Part shown: positions 28,473 to 37,940 of the stretch, one piece after another | Numbering within the stretch: position 1 is the stretch's first letter | Layout of the letters: each line of letters begins with the position of its first letter | From: Bifidobacterium bombi DSM 19703 | GTDB lineage: Bacteria; Actinomycetota; Actinomycetes; Actinomycetales; Bifidobacteriaceae | DNA: 64,000 nt | Assembly (NCBI RefSeq): GCF_000737845.1 | Contig: NZ_ATLK01000001.1 | Coordinates: 310,001 to 374,000 of the forward strand | Reading direction: 5' to 3' | The notes under the pieces: model-generated | Told to the model about the DNA's origin: nothing | The model's database searches: none | The model's input: only the letters and a program-made list of their open reading frames with translations | Translations under genes and position numbers: made by a program

Positions 28473-29273
28473 ATGGCATCGGTACGCACACCATTGGTCG
28501 TGGGCAACTGGAAGATGAATTTCGACCATCTGGAGGCGACGTATTTCGTCCAAAAGCTGGCGTGGCTCCTTAGAGATGCCCATTTCGACTACAAGCGTTG
28601 CGAGGTGGCGCTTATGCCATCCTTTACCTCGCTGCGAAGCGTGCAGGTCCTCGTCGATGCCGATCGTCTCAACATCAAATACGGCGCCCAGAACGTCTCG
28701 GTCACCAACCAAGGTGCGTTCACAGGCGATGTCTCCGCGGACATGCTCGCCAGGCTCGGCTGCTCGTATGTGCTGATCGGGCATTCGGAGCGCCGCAAAT
28801 ACCATCCGGTAGACGATGCCAACATCGTCGATCAGGTGAGGGCCGTGCTTACGGCGGGTATGCGTCCGATTCTTTGCGTCGGAGAAGGTTTGGAGGAGAG
28901 GCGCGAAGGAATCGAACTTGAATACGCCGTCAGCCAAGTCCATGATGTGACCCGTGACCTGTCCGATGATCAGGCGTCCCAACTGATTGTTGCTTATGAG
29001 CCAGTGTGGGCGATTGGTACCGGTATGGTCGCGACCCCTTCCTCCGCCCAGGATGCGGCAAAGGCCATACGTGAGGACCTTGCCCAGACGTTCAACAATC
29101 ATGTGGCTCAGGCGGTGCGCATTCTTTATGGTGGCTCCGTTAGCTCCAAGAACGCCGTCGAGACCCTTGATCAAAACGACGTAGACGGCTTTCTCGTTGG
29201 GGGCGCGGCGCTTGACGCGGATGAGTTCTCTCTGATTTGCCGCTTGGCGCAGAAGACATACGAAGGCAGATGA
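28473..29273 (+). CDS. tpiA: Triosephosphate isomerase
   Basis: Interconverts dihydroxyacetone phosphate and glyceraldehyde 3-phosphate. The 266-residue TIM barrel shows VGNWKMN (substrate Lys), IGHSERR (catalytic His), the catalytic Glu in AYEPVWAIGTG and the phosphate loop YGGSVSSKNA. ATG 28473 has AAAGGAAG at normal distance; the frame extends upstream to 28413 without conservation. It lies between pgk and secG, the usual actinobacterial order. Confidence 0.98.
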   Translation: MASVRTPLVVGNWKMNFDHLEATYFVQKLAWLLRDAHFDYKRCEVALMPSFTSLRSVQVLVDADRLNIKYGAQNVSVTNQGAFTGDVSADMLARLGCSYVLIGHSERRKYHPVDDANIVDQVRAVLTAGMRPILCVGEGLEERREGIELEYAVSQVHDVTRDLSDDQASQLIVAYEPVWAIGTGMVATPSSAQDAAKAIREDLAQTFNNHVAQAVRILYGGSVSSKNAVETLDQNDVDGFLVGGAALDADEFSLICRLAQKTYEGR

Positions 29274-29344
29274 TCTTCGCCATCGTGTTGTTGCGCTCAT
29301 GCGCTATGATAGTTGGAGACTATATATATTTGGAGGTTAAAGCC

Positions 29345-29608
29345 GTGTCACCTACAGCGATTCTTGTGATCACTCGAATTCTAAAAGTGTTCCTTGCTAT
29401 TACCAGTGCTTTCCTGATTCTGCTCATCCTCATGCATCGAGGCAAAGGCGGTGGACTTTCGGATATGTTCGGCGGCGGCCTGACCAAGAATGCGGGCACT
29501 TCCGGGGTGGCGGAGAAGAACCTGAACCGTTGGACGGTAATCATAGCCCTCATCTGGGTCGCCATCATCATCGCGCTTGGATTGATGTATAAATTCCACC
29601 TGATCTGA
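29345..29608 (+). CDS. secG: Preprotein translocase subunit SecG
   Basis: A small auxiliary subunit of the SecYEG translocon in the cytoplasmic membrane. The 87-residue protein has two transmembrane segments (about residues 10-30 and 60-82) joined by the family loop HRGKGGGLSDMFGGG. GTG 29345 is preceded by GGAGG at 29332-29336 (8 bases). The frame is open further upstream but without a suitable start. It sits directly after tpiA. Confidence 0.93.
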   Translation: MSPTAILVITRILKVFLAITSAFLILLILMHRGKGGGLSDMFGGGLTKNAGTSGVAEKNLNRWTVIIALIWVAIIIALGLMYKFHLI

Positions 29609-29902
29609 CGGTCTCGTACTGTCGGTGAACGGTGTCGCTCATTCTCGGATCTGTACGCTTGTATGGATTTTAGGATGGGCGTTTTTTTGTGGTCACATGC
29701 CGTTTTCCTCGGGCTTGGAAGCGTTTTACTGGCCATGTCGCGTACGTGTTTCTTCACAGTACGTTCGGTCAAAGCGAGTCAGGATTCATTGCAGGGCACC
29801 ATGTCCATGCCCAACCTTGGAGCAGCTTCGACTTTCCGGTCTGGTTCCCGGACTATGGTGCGCATATACCGATTGGACTGGTCTTGGTGAATGGAGGTCT
29901 GC

Positions 29903-30949
29903 ATGGCGTATACGAGTGCAGGTGTTAAGCCTCATGGTTTCGTGGCAAGGTTGTTTCGTGCCTTCCTGTCATTGGTTTCCGTGTTCTTCACGTTGTGTTC
30001 TCTCGTGGGGGCAGTATTCAGGGTTCTTCCCGAGGAACTGCAAAGACTGCCGTACGTGCCTGAGGTTGCGGCGCTGGCGCCCGAATTTGTGATTGTGGCT
30101 GTTCTTGGTTTGCTATGTGCCTTGGCATCGCGGCGATGGTTTACGGCTCTGCTTGCTTTGCTTTGCTCCTGCACTTTGGCTTGGTACCAATATCCTTTCT
30201 TCGTGCCGTCCGCAACATTCCCTTCGGCTGCGCAGCAGGCCGTGTCGGAACGGGTTCCCGATACGCGCGATGGCTATGTCAGGGTGATGACCGCGAACGT
30301 CTATATGGGGCAGGCGGATCCGCAGGCCATTGTGAATATGGTCCGAGACGAGCGAGTCGAGGTGCTTGCCTTGCAGGAGACTTCGAAACGCTTCATCGGG
30401 GGACTGGAGAGAGCGGGAATCGACGATTACCTGCCCTATTCACAGGTCTCCTCATCGGATGGCAGGTTCGGGAACGGGTTATGGTCGGCGACGCCGCTTG
30501 ATTCACCTTCAAACGATGATGTCCATTCACGCTCATCGTTCATGCCTGGCGGCACGTTGAGTTTTCCCGGAGGCAAGGGCGATGTCCGTTTCGTCAGCGT
30601 CCACACCACCTCGCCGCAGCCCGGCAGCTGGGCTCAATGGAGCCGGACTCTCGACGATCTCTGCGCGAAACGTGCCGACACTTCGAAGCGGTACGTGTTC
30701 TTGGGTGATTTCAACGCGAGTTATGATCATACGGCCTTCAGGAACTTCCTCGGTGATCGGTTCACGGATGCGGCACGAGAATCAGGTCATGGGTTGGTGT
30801 TCACTTGGCCGGATGACATTCGCGGCGTTCCACGATTCGTTGGCATCGACCATGTCATACTTGATCGTGGTATGAGCGCCGGTCAGGTTCGGTCCGAGCC
30901 GGTTCCCGGTTCGGATCATGCGGCGCTTCTCGCCACCATTGCCGTGTGA
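29903..30949 (+). CDS. Membrane-anchored endonuclease/exonuclease/phosphatase family protein
   Basis: The N-terminal 100 residues hold about three hydrophobic segments (LSLVSVFFTLCSLVGAVF and two more). They are followed by an extracytoplasmic EEP (DNase I-like) domain. Catalytic motifs are visible: MTANVYMGQA (Asn), LALQET (metal-binding Glu), FLGDFNA (Asp/Asn) and the C-terminal GSDHAALLA (His). Such proteins act on phosphodiesters or phosphomonoesters (lipid or nucleic acid) outside the cell. ATG 29903 has GGAGG at 29893-29897; an in-frame ATG at 29891 would place that SD inside the gene. The substrate is unknown. Confidence 0.88.
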   Translation: MAYTSAGVKPHGFVARLFRAFLSLVSVFFTLCSLVGAVFRVLPEELQRLPYVPEVAALAPEFVIVAVLGLLCALASRRWFTALLALLCSCTLAWYQYPFFVPSATFPSAAQQAVSERVPDTRDGYVRVMTANVYMGQADPQAIVNMVRDERVEVLALQETSKRFIGGLERAGIDDYLPYSQVSSSDGRFGNGLWSATPLDSPSNDDVHSRSSFMPGGTLSFPGGKGDVRFVSVHTTSPQPGSWAQWSRTLDDLCAKRADTSKRYVFLGDFNASYDHTAFRNFLGDRFTDAARESGHGLVFTWPDDIRGVPRFVGIDHVILDRGMSAGQVRSEPVPGSDHAALLATIAV

Positions 30950-32183
30950 GGGTGAGTTGATCGTCAACCGTCGTTCATCTCGTGGAAAGCCGATTGAACG
31001 TGCCGCCGTATCGTTGACGCACGCCTGTACGAATCGGTTGACGGCATTATCACGCAGAATTTGTCTTCGGGGCAAACTCTTTAAGGTCGTCTTTAATTAG
31101 TCTACCCGCGTTGATGGTTGAAATATATCCCGATTCCGGTCTCGGTGGCATTTGCTCGCAACGGTTTCAGCATGGGTGCAGACCGTGGTTTTCGGTTCGG
31201 CCCCGGTTCTTGTGGTCCACCGGCCATCGTGGATCACATTGACAGGTGACGGAAGTGTTTCCCGTCAAGATTCGTGGCAGCTATTTCATACGAGGTATTG
31301 CTTTTGAGTAGGACGACGGCGCGAAATGGGACGTGCGATCGTGTATTATTGTGCCTTGGTTGAGGACTTCCTGGCTGGATAATATGGGCTGGAGCTTGTG
31401 TTTATGGTTTGCTTACCGGTGGGCCTTTGTACGCTCCGTTTACGGTTTCCGCGTTCTGGCTACCTGCGACCGCGCTGGTCAGCCGGACCTGGCTATCTGC
31501 CTACGGTTCCTGCGGTCCGCTTATGGTTCGCACGCTGCAATGATCTGGTCTGTTTCCTGCGTACCGCAATCGACTGGGGCCACAGGCGGCCGACAGTGGA
31601 TAATAACCTGGTATTGGAAGGTATCGGTTTTCGGATTCCGACCTTCATGACCCAGAGGGCCGTAGTGGGTCGTCGTTTCGGTTTGGTTCATCAGGCATCC
31701 TTCGATTCCAGTGGTGCGGCGCTCTGGCGGAACCGGAAGTGAACCTGATGCGGTCATTCCAAAGACTCTGCATGCATCGTGCCCAAGAAATCAGAGAAAC
31801 CAACCAAATACGATGGTTCGGTTTCAGGGATTGCACGTCCATGACGGAAACGGTTGCGAGTCGCCGGTATGCGGGCTATATGGATTGCTGTAAATCGCCT
31901 TGCCGCCATATTATCCGAGACCATCCATGAAAAATAGTTACGGATCATGCCAGTAAATGGCACATGCTGATGCTGTTACGCGACGGCATGTGCCTGAGTT
32001 TCGGATGAAGCTGTTGGACGTCACTCATTGTCGATTCAAGGCATGTATGCGACGTATTTCGTCTTTTCATGTCATCCTGACTTGAGCATTACATCCGGAA
32101 ATGGGTGCCGTTCTCGGCATCGTCGATTGACGAAAATCGTCGTGCGGCGTACCTGCGTCGGCATATGCGCCCAGTGAGGTGCT
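30950..32183. other. 1.2-kb stretch without a recognisable gene
   Basis: All six frames hold only short open frames without known motifs or ribosome binding sites. Two near-identical 12-mers, CTGGCTACCTGC (31456-31467) and CTGGCTATCTGC (31489-31500), are 33 bases apart. They lie among four variants of a TTTACGGTTTCC-like word between 31401 and 31535. A perfect inverted repeat GGCACATGC/GCATGTGCC lies at 31959-31967 and 31986-31994. This may be a decayed gene or an RNA gene that I cannot identify; no tRNA, SRP RNA, tmRNA or RNase P signature was seen. Confidence 0.5.
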
Positions 32184-32486
32184 CTATTCCAGATTCGTCT
32201 GCGTTCCGGCGGTGGCTGCCGTAGATTCCTGTACGCTTTGAGCCTTTTCCAACTTAGCGCGCACGTCAGTGAGCAACGACTGGGCACGGTTGGCCAGCGC
32301 CTCTCCAATCTCCCATTGGCGCATTGACTGGTCGAGGTTGAGTCCACCGGCTTCAAGGGCCTGCACCGTCTTGATCAGGCGGTCCCGGGCTTCCTCGTAG
32401 GGCAGCGACGCGATTTCCTCACGCTCCTTGTCGGTCAGGCTTGAAGCGGGCGTTGCGGTTTCGTCACGGTTGTCGTTCGTACTCAT
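32184..32486 (-). CDS. xseB: Exodeoxyribonuclease VII small subunit
   Basis: A 100-residue subunit that assembles with XseA into exonuclease VII, which degrades single-stranded DNA. The conserved core LPYEEARDRLIKTVQALEAG followed by LDQSMRQWEIGEALA is typical, and the protein is predicted to be a helical hairpin. The N-terminal 25 and C-terminal 20 residues are low-complexity. The ATG at 32486 has AAGGAG just upstream; an in-frame ATG at 32504 is less likely. It lies 85 bases downstream of xseA in the same direction, forming an operon. Confidence 0.93.
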   Translation of the reverse strand: MSTNDNRDETATPASSLTDKEREEIASLPYEEARDRLIKTVQALEAGGLNLDQSMRQWEIGEALANRAQSLLTDVRAKLEKAQSVQESTAATAGTQTNLE

Positions 32487-32571
32487 AATTCTCCTTGTGT
32501 TCATTGGATGTGAATCCGATTGTGTCTCATTCGTTATGTGTTCGTTAGGTTCGGTTAATCTGACACGTCGT

Positions 32572-33870
32572 CTATTGCTCTGGATTGACGCTGGTGACCT
32601 CGCTGACGACGCTGCCGCGTTTGAGTGTCATCGTCAGTGTTTGCCCGACATCGACTCGGGAGGCGTCGTCCAGCACCTGTCCATCGGCCTGCTGTACAAC
32701 GGCGTATCCACGGTCCAGGGTGGATTGTGGGCTTAATGCGGTCAGACTGGCATGCAGTTTCTCCACGGTCATCTCGGCATCATCGACGATCCTCGTCAAT
32801 CCTAGCGTCATGCGTTGCCTCGCCTCGTCCACGAAGCGTTCATGTGGTTCGAGCATGGTCTGCGGTCGGGTGAGGCTTGGCCGGCTGGCATACCCGTCGA
32901 TAAGTCGTGTCTCGTTCTCAATCCTCGCCTGAACTCGCATGCGCATTTGCTCGATTGCATTCGTGACCAACTGCCACTGCTCGCGCACGTCGGGCACCAC
33001 CTTCTTGGCGGCGTCCGTGGGAGTCGATGCGCGTACATCGGCTGCCAGATCGATGAGTGTCCAGTCGTCCTCGTGCCCAATGGCCGAGACGATCGGTGTT
33101 GTGCATGCGGCTGTTGCGCGTACCACGCCTTCGTCCGAGAAGCCTATAAGGTCCTCGAAGCTGCCGCCTCCTCGCGCTACGATGATGACATCGACATCGC
33201 GATCGGCATCGAGCTTCGCTATCGCCGCCACGACATCGCCGGGACATTGCGCTCCTTGGACATGGGCGTGCACCACTTTGAAACGCACCGCCGGCCAACG
33301 GAGGTTCACGTTGGTGATTACGTCCCCCTCGGCCCTGGCTTGCGGAGCACAGATGAGACCGATGCATTGGGGAAACTCGGGGAGTGCAACTTTGTTTTCG
33401 GCGTCGAACAGTCCTTCGCCTTTGAGTCTCTTGCGCAGCTCGTCGATCTGCGCCTTGAGGTCACCGGCGCCGACGCGGCGTATGTCGTCGGCTACAAAGC
33501 TCAACCTGGTGGCCTTGACCCAGATATCGGGTCTGCCATGAATCACCACCCTGTCACCTTGCCTGAACTGCCTGGCCATGGTCACGAAACGGCTGAAGCC
33601 CATGACTGATATCGATATCTCTTCGAAATTGTCCCGTAGGGTGATGTAGCCGGAACTTGGCCTGCGCATGTTGATCTCCATGATCTGGCCTTCAACCCAC
33701 GCTCCGGGCCATTTTGCGACCGCGTTGTGGTATTTCTGGCTCAGTACGCTCACGGGCCAGGGGTTTTCGGCGGTGGTGTCCCTTGCCAGCCTTGGCAAAG
33801 GTTCCACCGGACGGGTCGCCGTTCCGGTGGATGTCTCCGCGGTCGGAGGAATTGGATTCATCTCAGTCAT
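32572..33870 (-). CDS. xseA: Exodeoxyribonuclease VII large subunit
   Basis: The catalytic subunit of exonuclease VII. The N-terminal OB-fold domain (WVEGQIMEINMRRPSSGYIT, about residues 60-140) binds single-stranded DNA. The central catalytic domain has the conserved VIIVARGGGSFEDL and ISAIGHEDDWTLIDLAADVRAS-like block (VSAIGHEDDW), followed by a long helical region and the GYAVV end (LDRGYAVVQ). The length of 432 residues is normal. The start is placed at ATG 33870; the next ATG 3 codons later is equally possible. xseB follows. Confidence 0.95.
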   Translation of the reverse strand: MTEMNPIPPTAETSTGTATRPVEPLPRLARDTTAENPWPVSVLSQKYHNAVAKWPGAWVEGQIMEINMRRPSSGYITLRDNFEEISISVMGFSRFVTMARQFRQGDRVVIHGRPDIWVKATRLSFVADDIRRVGAGDLKAQIDELRKRLKGEGLFDAENKVALPEFPQCIGLICAPQARAEGDVITNVNLRWPAVRFKVVHAHVQGAQCPGDVVAAIAKLDADRDVDVIIVARGGGSFEDLIGFSDEGVVRATAACTTPIVSAIGHEDDWTLIDLAADVRASTPTDAAKKVVPDVREQWQLVTNAIEQMRMRVQARIENETRLIDGYASRPSLTRPQTMLEPHERFVDEARQRMTLGLTRIVDDAEMTVEKLHASLTALSPQSTLDRGYAVVQQADGQVLDDASRVDVGQTLTMTLKRGSVVSEVTSVNPEQ

Positions 33871-34025
33871 ACCTATAAGGTTCCTCAGGTGAACGGACAA
33901 AATGTACGTAGGCCGCCTTGGCGGCTTGTACGGACGAAGTGGCGAAGCTGTGATGCATTTCATGAATCGCCGTCGTGGACGTGTCGCAACGCGACATGCC
34001 GTAGGAAGCCTAGGGTATGGCCGTT

Positions 34026-34078
34026 ACACTATATCTGGTAACGAAATGAATTCAAAACACTAGATATGGTGATATAGT
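34026..34078 (+). promoter_or_regulatory. Two NrdR boxes and promoter of nrdD
   Basis: ACACTATATCTGGTAA (34026-34041) and ACACTAGATATGGTGA (34057-34072) both match the NrdR box form ACACWATATNTAGTGT closely. They start 31 bases apart, the three-helical-turn spacing typical of NrdR operators. The second box fills the space between a possible -35 TTCAAA (34051-34056) and -10 TATAGT (34073-34078), so NrdR bound there would repress nrdD. Confidence 0.8.
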
Positions 34079-34162
34079 TACATATGTCGCATGGAGTTAC
34101 ACCTTTGTCGTTTGATGGTAAATGCGGTTTTTGTGGTAAGAGAATAGTGATAGGGAGCACAC

Positions 34163-36595
34163 ATGATTGAGTCTCAGGTTCGTGATGCGCGGATGATGTC
34201 GCCAACTGCGTCGAATGACGATGAAGTTCAAAACGATACGGTGGTGGACTCGCGCGTTCTGGTGCAGAAGCGTGATGGCCGGGTGGTTGATTTCGATCCG
34301 ATCAACATCATCGAGGCCGTTAGGTCGGCTTTTCAGGATCTGGACAAGGAAGTGGGCCCTCAGGAGGAGCAGTTGATCCGCGATCTTGCCGATCAGGTCG
34401 AGGGTGAGATCCAAGGGCGCTACAAGGGGCCAGCCCGTATCGAGGACATCCAGAGCCTCGTGGAACACGGTTTGGTTGAGGACCACCTTTACGATGTGGC
34501 TCGCTGCTACACCACATACAGGCTTAACAAGGACATCGACCGAGCCAAGGCGACGGACATTAACGAAGCCGTCAACCGTCTGGTGAACCGGGACCCGAAG
34601 TTGGTCAAGGAGAATGCGAACAAGGATTCCAACGTCTACGCCACGCAGCGTGATCTGTTGGCCGGCGCGGTCTCCAAGGCGTCCGCCTTCTCGATGCTTC
34701 CCAAGGACGTCGCCAACGCTCATATGAAGGGCGATATACACTTCCATGACGCCGATTATTCGCCGTTCACAGCAATGACCAATTGTTCGTTGCCTAATTT
34801 CGCCAACATGCTCAAGGAGGGTTTCGAGTTGGGCAATGCCATGATGGATTCACCGAAGTCCATCGGCACCGCGGCCACGCAGATCACCCAGATCATCAAG
34901 GACATCGCGGGCGACCAGTACGGTGGGCAGACGGTCAATCGTGCGGATGAGATGCTTTCCGAATATGCCAAGAAAGATTACGACAAGCATCTGAAGATGG
35001 CTCAGGCTCTGATTCCCGATTCCATGTCCATTGCTGTAGCCCGCGACATGGTTGACGGTTTGAAGGCGCAGGAGCCCGACAACCTTCACTTCGAAGGGCG
35101 TGATCCTTTACCGCAGGATGAGCCGTTCCACGCGGACGCTCCAGAGCTTGAGCGCATTCGTGAGGTCTATGCCAAGATCATGACCCGTAAGGCCATCTAT
35201 GACGCCATGCAGACCATGGAATACCAGATCAACTCCAATCGTGTCTCCAACGGTCAGACCCCGTTCGTGACCGTCGGCTTCGGCCTAGGTACGGACTGGT
35301 TCGCGCGCGAGATTCAGCGTGCCATCTTCCTCAACCGTATACGCGGACTGGGCAAGGACCGGCACACCGCCATCTTCCCGAAGCTTGTCTTCACGGTCAA
35401 GCACGGCATCAACGCCGATAAATGTGACCCGAACTATGACATGAAGAAGTTGGCGCTGGAATGCTCTACCAAGCGCATGTATCCGGACATCGTGTTCTAT
35501 GAGAACATCGTCAAGATCACCGGTTCGTTCAAGGCGCCCATGGGTTGCCGTTCCTTCCTTCAGGGCTGGGTTAACCCCGAGACCGGAAAGGACGAGGAGG
35601 ACGGGCGCATGAACCTTGGCGTGGTCACGGTTAACATACCTCGTATCGCTTTGGAGTCGAGAGGCGACAAGGATCGTTTCTGGAAGATATTCGATCAGCG
35701 CATGCAGGTGGCTCATGAGGCGCTTCAGTTCCGCATCATGCGCTGCAAGCAAGCCACTCCCGTCAATGCCCCCACTCTGTACCGCTATGGTGCCTTCGGA
35801 CGTTTGGCCGCCAACGATAATGTGGATCAGCTGTTTAATCGTTCGCGTTCCACGGTGTCGCTTGGATACATCGGCCTGTATGAGGCCACGAGCGTCTTTT
35901 ATGGCAAGGACTGGATGAGCGATCATGCCTGGGACCCGGAAGGCAAGGAGTTCGCCCTTTCCATCGTCCGACGCATGAACGAGCTCTGCAAGCAGTGGGA
36001 GAACGCGGAGGGTTACCATTACTCGGTGTATTCCACTCCGGCGGAGTCGTTGACAGATCGCTTCAATAGCATGGACCGCAAGAAGTTCGGGCGTGTGGAG
36101 GGTGTCACGGACCATGACTTCTATACCAATTCGTTCCATTACCCGGTCTGGCTGTCGCCCACGCCGATGGAGAAGCTCGATTACGAGAAGGACTTCCCCT
36201 ACTATGCGGCCGGCGGTTTTATCCACTACTGCGAGTTCCCCTGCCTGCAATCCAATCCCAAGGCTTTGGAAGCCGTATGGGATTATGCTTACAACATCGG
36301 CATAGGCTACCTCGGTACGAACACTCCGATCGACCACTGTTTCGTCTGTGGTTTCGAGGGGGACTTCGAACCCACTGAGGAGGGGTACAAGTGCCCGGAG
36401 TGCGGCAACAGCGATCCGGATAAGTGCAACGTCACCAAGCGTACGTGCGGTTATTTGGGTAACCCCGTGCAACGTCCGATGGTGCACGGTCGCCATGAGG
36501 AGCTGGCCCACCGAGTCAAGCACATGAGTGGCGAGACCGGACACGTCATGCTTTCGGATGGTTCCGACCGCGAATGGTATGCCGAAACCAAGTGA
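34163..36595 (+). CDS. nrdD: Anaerobic ribonucleoside-triphosphate reductase (class III)
   Basis: Glycyl-radical enzyme that reduces ribonucleotides to deoxyribonucleotides without oxygen. The N-terminal ATP-cone (VQKRDGRVVDFDP onward, about residues 30-125) gives allosteric control. The central barrel carries HFHDADY and the active-site region. Near the C-terminus, a four-Cys zinc site (CFVCGF with CPECGN) is followed by the radical loop RTCGYLG with the glycyl radical residue at G763. At 810 residues it is full length. It starts at ATG 34163 after a GGGAGC site. NrdR boxes lie upstream and the activase gene nrdG downstream. Confidence 0.97.
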   Translation: MIESQVRDARMMSPTASNDDEVQNDTVVDSRVLVQKRDGRVVDFDPINIIEAVRSAFQDLDKEVGPQEEQLIRDLADQVEGEIQGRYKGPARIEDIQSLVEHGLVEDHLYDVARCYTTYRLNKDIDRAKATDINEAVNRLVNRDPKLVKENANKDSNVYATQRDLLAGAVSKASAFSMLPKDVANAHMKGDIHFHDADYSPFTAMTNCSLPNFANMLKEGFELGNAMMDSPKSIGTAATQITQIIKDIAGDQYGGQTVNRADEMLSEYAKKDYDKHLKMAQALIPDSMSIAVARDMVDGLKAQEPDNLHFEGRDPLPQDEPFHADAPELERIREVYAKIMTRKAIYDAMQTMEYQINSNRVSNGQTPFVTVGFGLGTDWFAREIQRAIFLNRIRGLGKDRHTAIFPKLVFTVKHGINADKCDPNYDMKKLALECSTKRMYPDIVFYENIVKITGSFKAPMGCRSFLQGWVNPETGKDEEDGRMNLGVVTVNIPRIALESRGDKDRFWKIFDQRMQVAHEALQFRIMRCKQATPVNAPTLYRYGAFGRLAANDNVDQLFNRSRSTVSLGYIGLYEATSVFYGKDWMSDHAWDPEGKEFALSIVRRMNELCKQWENAEGYHYSVYSTPAESLTDRFNSMDRKKFGRVEGVTDHDFYTNSFHYPVWLSPTPMEKLDYEKDFPYYAAGGFIHYCEFPCLQSNPKALEAVWDYAYNIGIGYLGTNTPIDHCFVCGFEGDFEPTEEGYKCPECGNSDPDKCNVTKRTCGYLGNPVQRPMVHGRHEELAHRVKHMSGETGHVMLSDGSDREWYAETK

Positions 36596-36958
36596 TTTTA
36601 GGGGTGACCGACACAACGTATTGTATGCTTCCGGGCGTCGCTGCCTGTTACGCCGGCGACGTCGTCGGATGGCTTGTCCGTCCGGATCTCCGAATCTGGC
36701 CTTAGACGTATCTTTTTGCAGGTCTGGGCTTCGGTGGCCGCGGTGTGGCGCTCGTTTGTCTTCACCGTTTGTCTTTGGTAACGGCGTTCACAGACCATTG
36801 GTCCGGATCAGTGCTCTGAGGGTTGCATACCCGCTGTGCAGTGTAGGTTTTCGACGCCCGATGGTTCTGGATTGGCGCAGAGGCGGCCGCCCGCGTGTGG
36901 ACGCCTGCTTCCGAGCGTCCAGAAGCCGATGTTCGATAAAGTCTTAAGGAAGATGTTC
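36596..36958. other. Spacer between nrdD and nrdG, no gene seen
   Basis: 363 bases in which I see no coding frame with a ribosome binding site, no strong hairpin and no second NrdR box. The open frame of nrdG extends backward through part of it (to 36836) but without conserved sequence. The gap is long for two genes that normally sit close together. Confidence 0.45.
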
Positions 36959-37654
36959 ATGACACGTGTACATGATTTTGCCAAAACGGAGTCCGGACGT
37001 GGGCCGTTCATTCCTACGGCTTTGGCAAACAACCCAAGGGCCGGTCAGTGGACCAGCAAGGCGATGAGCCATGACATGGTTGCGGATTACAAGCGCTTTC
37101 TGATGACCGACGGCGAGGGGATTCGCTGTTCGGTGTACGTTTCGGGTTGCCCTTTCCATTGTGAGGAGTGCTTCAACAGTTCGATTTGGGATTTTCAGGC
37201 GGGCCATCCGTATACACAGGATTTCGAGGATGCCGTTATTGCGGATCTGTCGAACGGTTTCGTACAGGGTATAACCTTCCTTGGCGGCGAGCCGTTGTTG
37301 AATACAGGTGTGCTCTTGAGGCTTTCACGGCGCATCCGTTCTGAGTTCGGCCATTCCAAGGATATCTGGTGCTGGACGGGGTACACTTGGGAGGAACTCA
37401 TGCGTCAGGGTGAGAGTCCTGACAAGATTGAGTTGCTCCATGAGGTGGACGTGCTCGTCGATGGCCGATATCTGAAGGACCAGCATGACGCTCTCCTGCA
37501 ATTCCGGGGCTCCCGGAACCAGAGGATAATCGACGTTCCAGCCTCCTTTGTTGCAGGCAAGCCGGTGATCTGGGGCGGTTTGCATGATCAAAAGCGTTTC
37601 ATTCCGGAGATGTACGGCAAAGATCGCTCGGCGGGTGAGGGAGCCGCAAGCTAA
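36959..37654 (+). CDS. nrdG: Anaerobic ribonucleotide reductase activating protein (radical SAM)
   Basis: NrdG uses S-adenosylmethionine and a 4Fe-4S cluster to form the glycyl radical on NrdD. The cluster motif CX3CX2C is C64, C68 and C71 (SGCPFHCEEC). It is followed by the glycine-rich SAM motif TFLGGEPLL. The N-terminal 30 residues are longer than in E. coli NrdG. ATG 36959 has AAGGAAG at 36946-36952; an ATG two codons upstream is too close to that site. At 231 residues it is within the actinobacterial range. Confidence 0.95.
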   Translation: MTRVHDFAKTESGRGPFIPTALANNPRAGQWTSKAMSHDMVADYKRFLMTDGEGIRCSVYVSGCPFHCEECFNSSIWDFQAGHPYTQDFEDAVIADLSNGFVQGITFLGGEPLLNTGVLLRLSRRIRSEFGHSKDIWCWTGYTWEELMRQGESPDKIELLHEVDVLVDGRYLKDQHDALLQFRGSRNQRIIDVPASFVAGKPVIWGGLHDQKRFIPEMYGKDRSAGEGAAS

Positions 37655-37940
37655 ATTCCAAGGGTTTCCACAATGGTCCAGTTCGTGCCCCTCCCACAGG
37701 CGCGGCAGGTGCCATTAAGTTTTCAGGCGTATTCGAACTGGAATGCAAGTCGCCTATTCCATCGTCACGAAAATGTCAAGGGGTGTTTGGATTCCGCCGT
37801 GAGTCTGTGAGCTGAATCACGTCACTATCGGCTATATAAGACGTGGCTAGGGACTAATGTTGACATATGAGTTTTGGCACATCTGCTATGCGTAAATCCG
37901 CTGGACATATGCGCCGGGCATGTGGCAAAGGGGTGGATAC
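37655..37940. other. Spacer before the giant activase gene
   Basis: 286 bases without a gene. A TTGACA hexamer lies at 37860-37865, but the nearest -10-like word TATGCG (37887-37892) is 21 bases away, so the promoter is only a possibility. No terminator with a T-run was found after nrdG. Confidence 0.35.

Noticed and set aside
31398-31742. A 114-codon frame in the 1.2-kb desert
   Set aside because: No ribosome binding site, unusual composition and no recognisable motif. It is reported only as part of the unexplained region.
32815-33609. Plus-strand frame opposite xseA
   Set aside because: The minus-strand xseA has all family motifs and an operon partner (xseB); the plus-strand frame is its complement.
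33912-33925. GCCGCC/GGCGGC inverted repeat upstream of xseA
   Set aside because: Only 6 pairs with almost no loop and no T-run on either strand; probably chance in GC-rich sequence.
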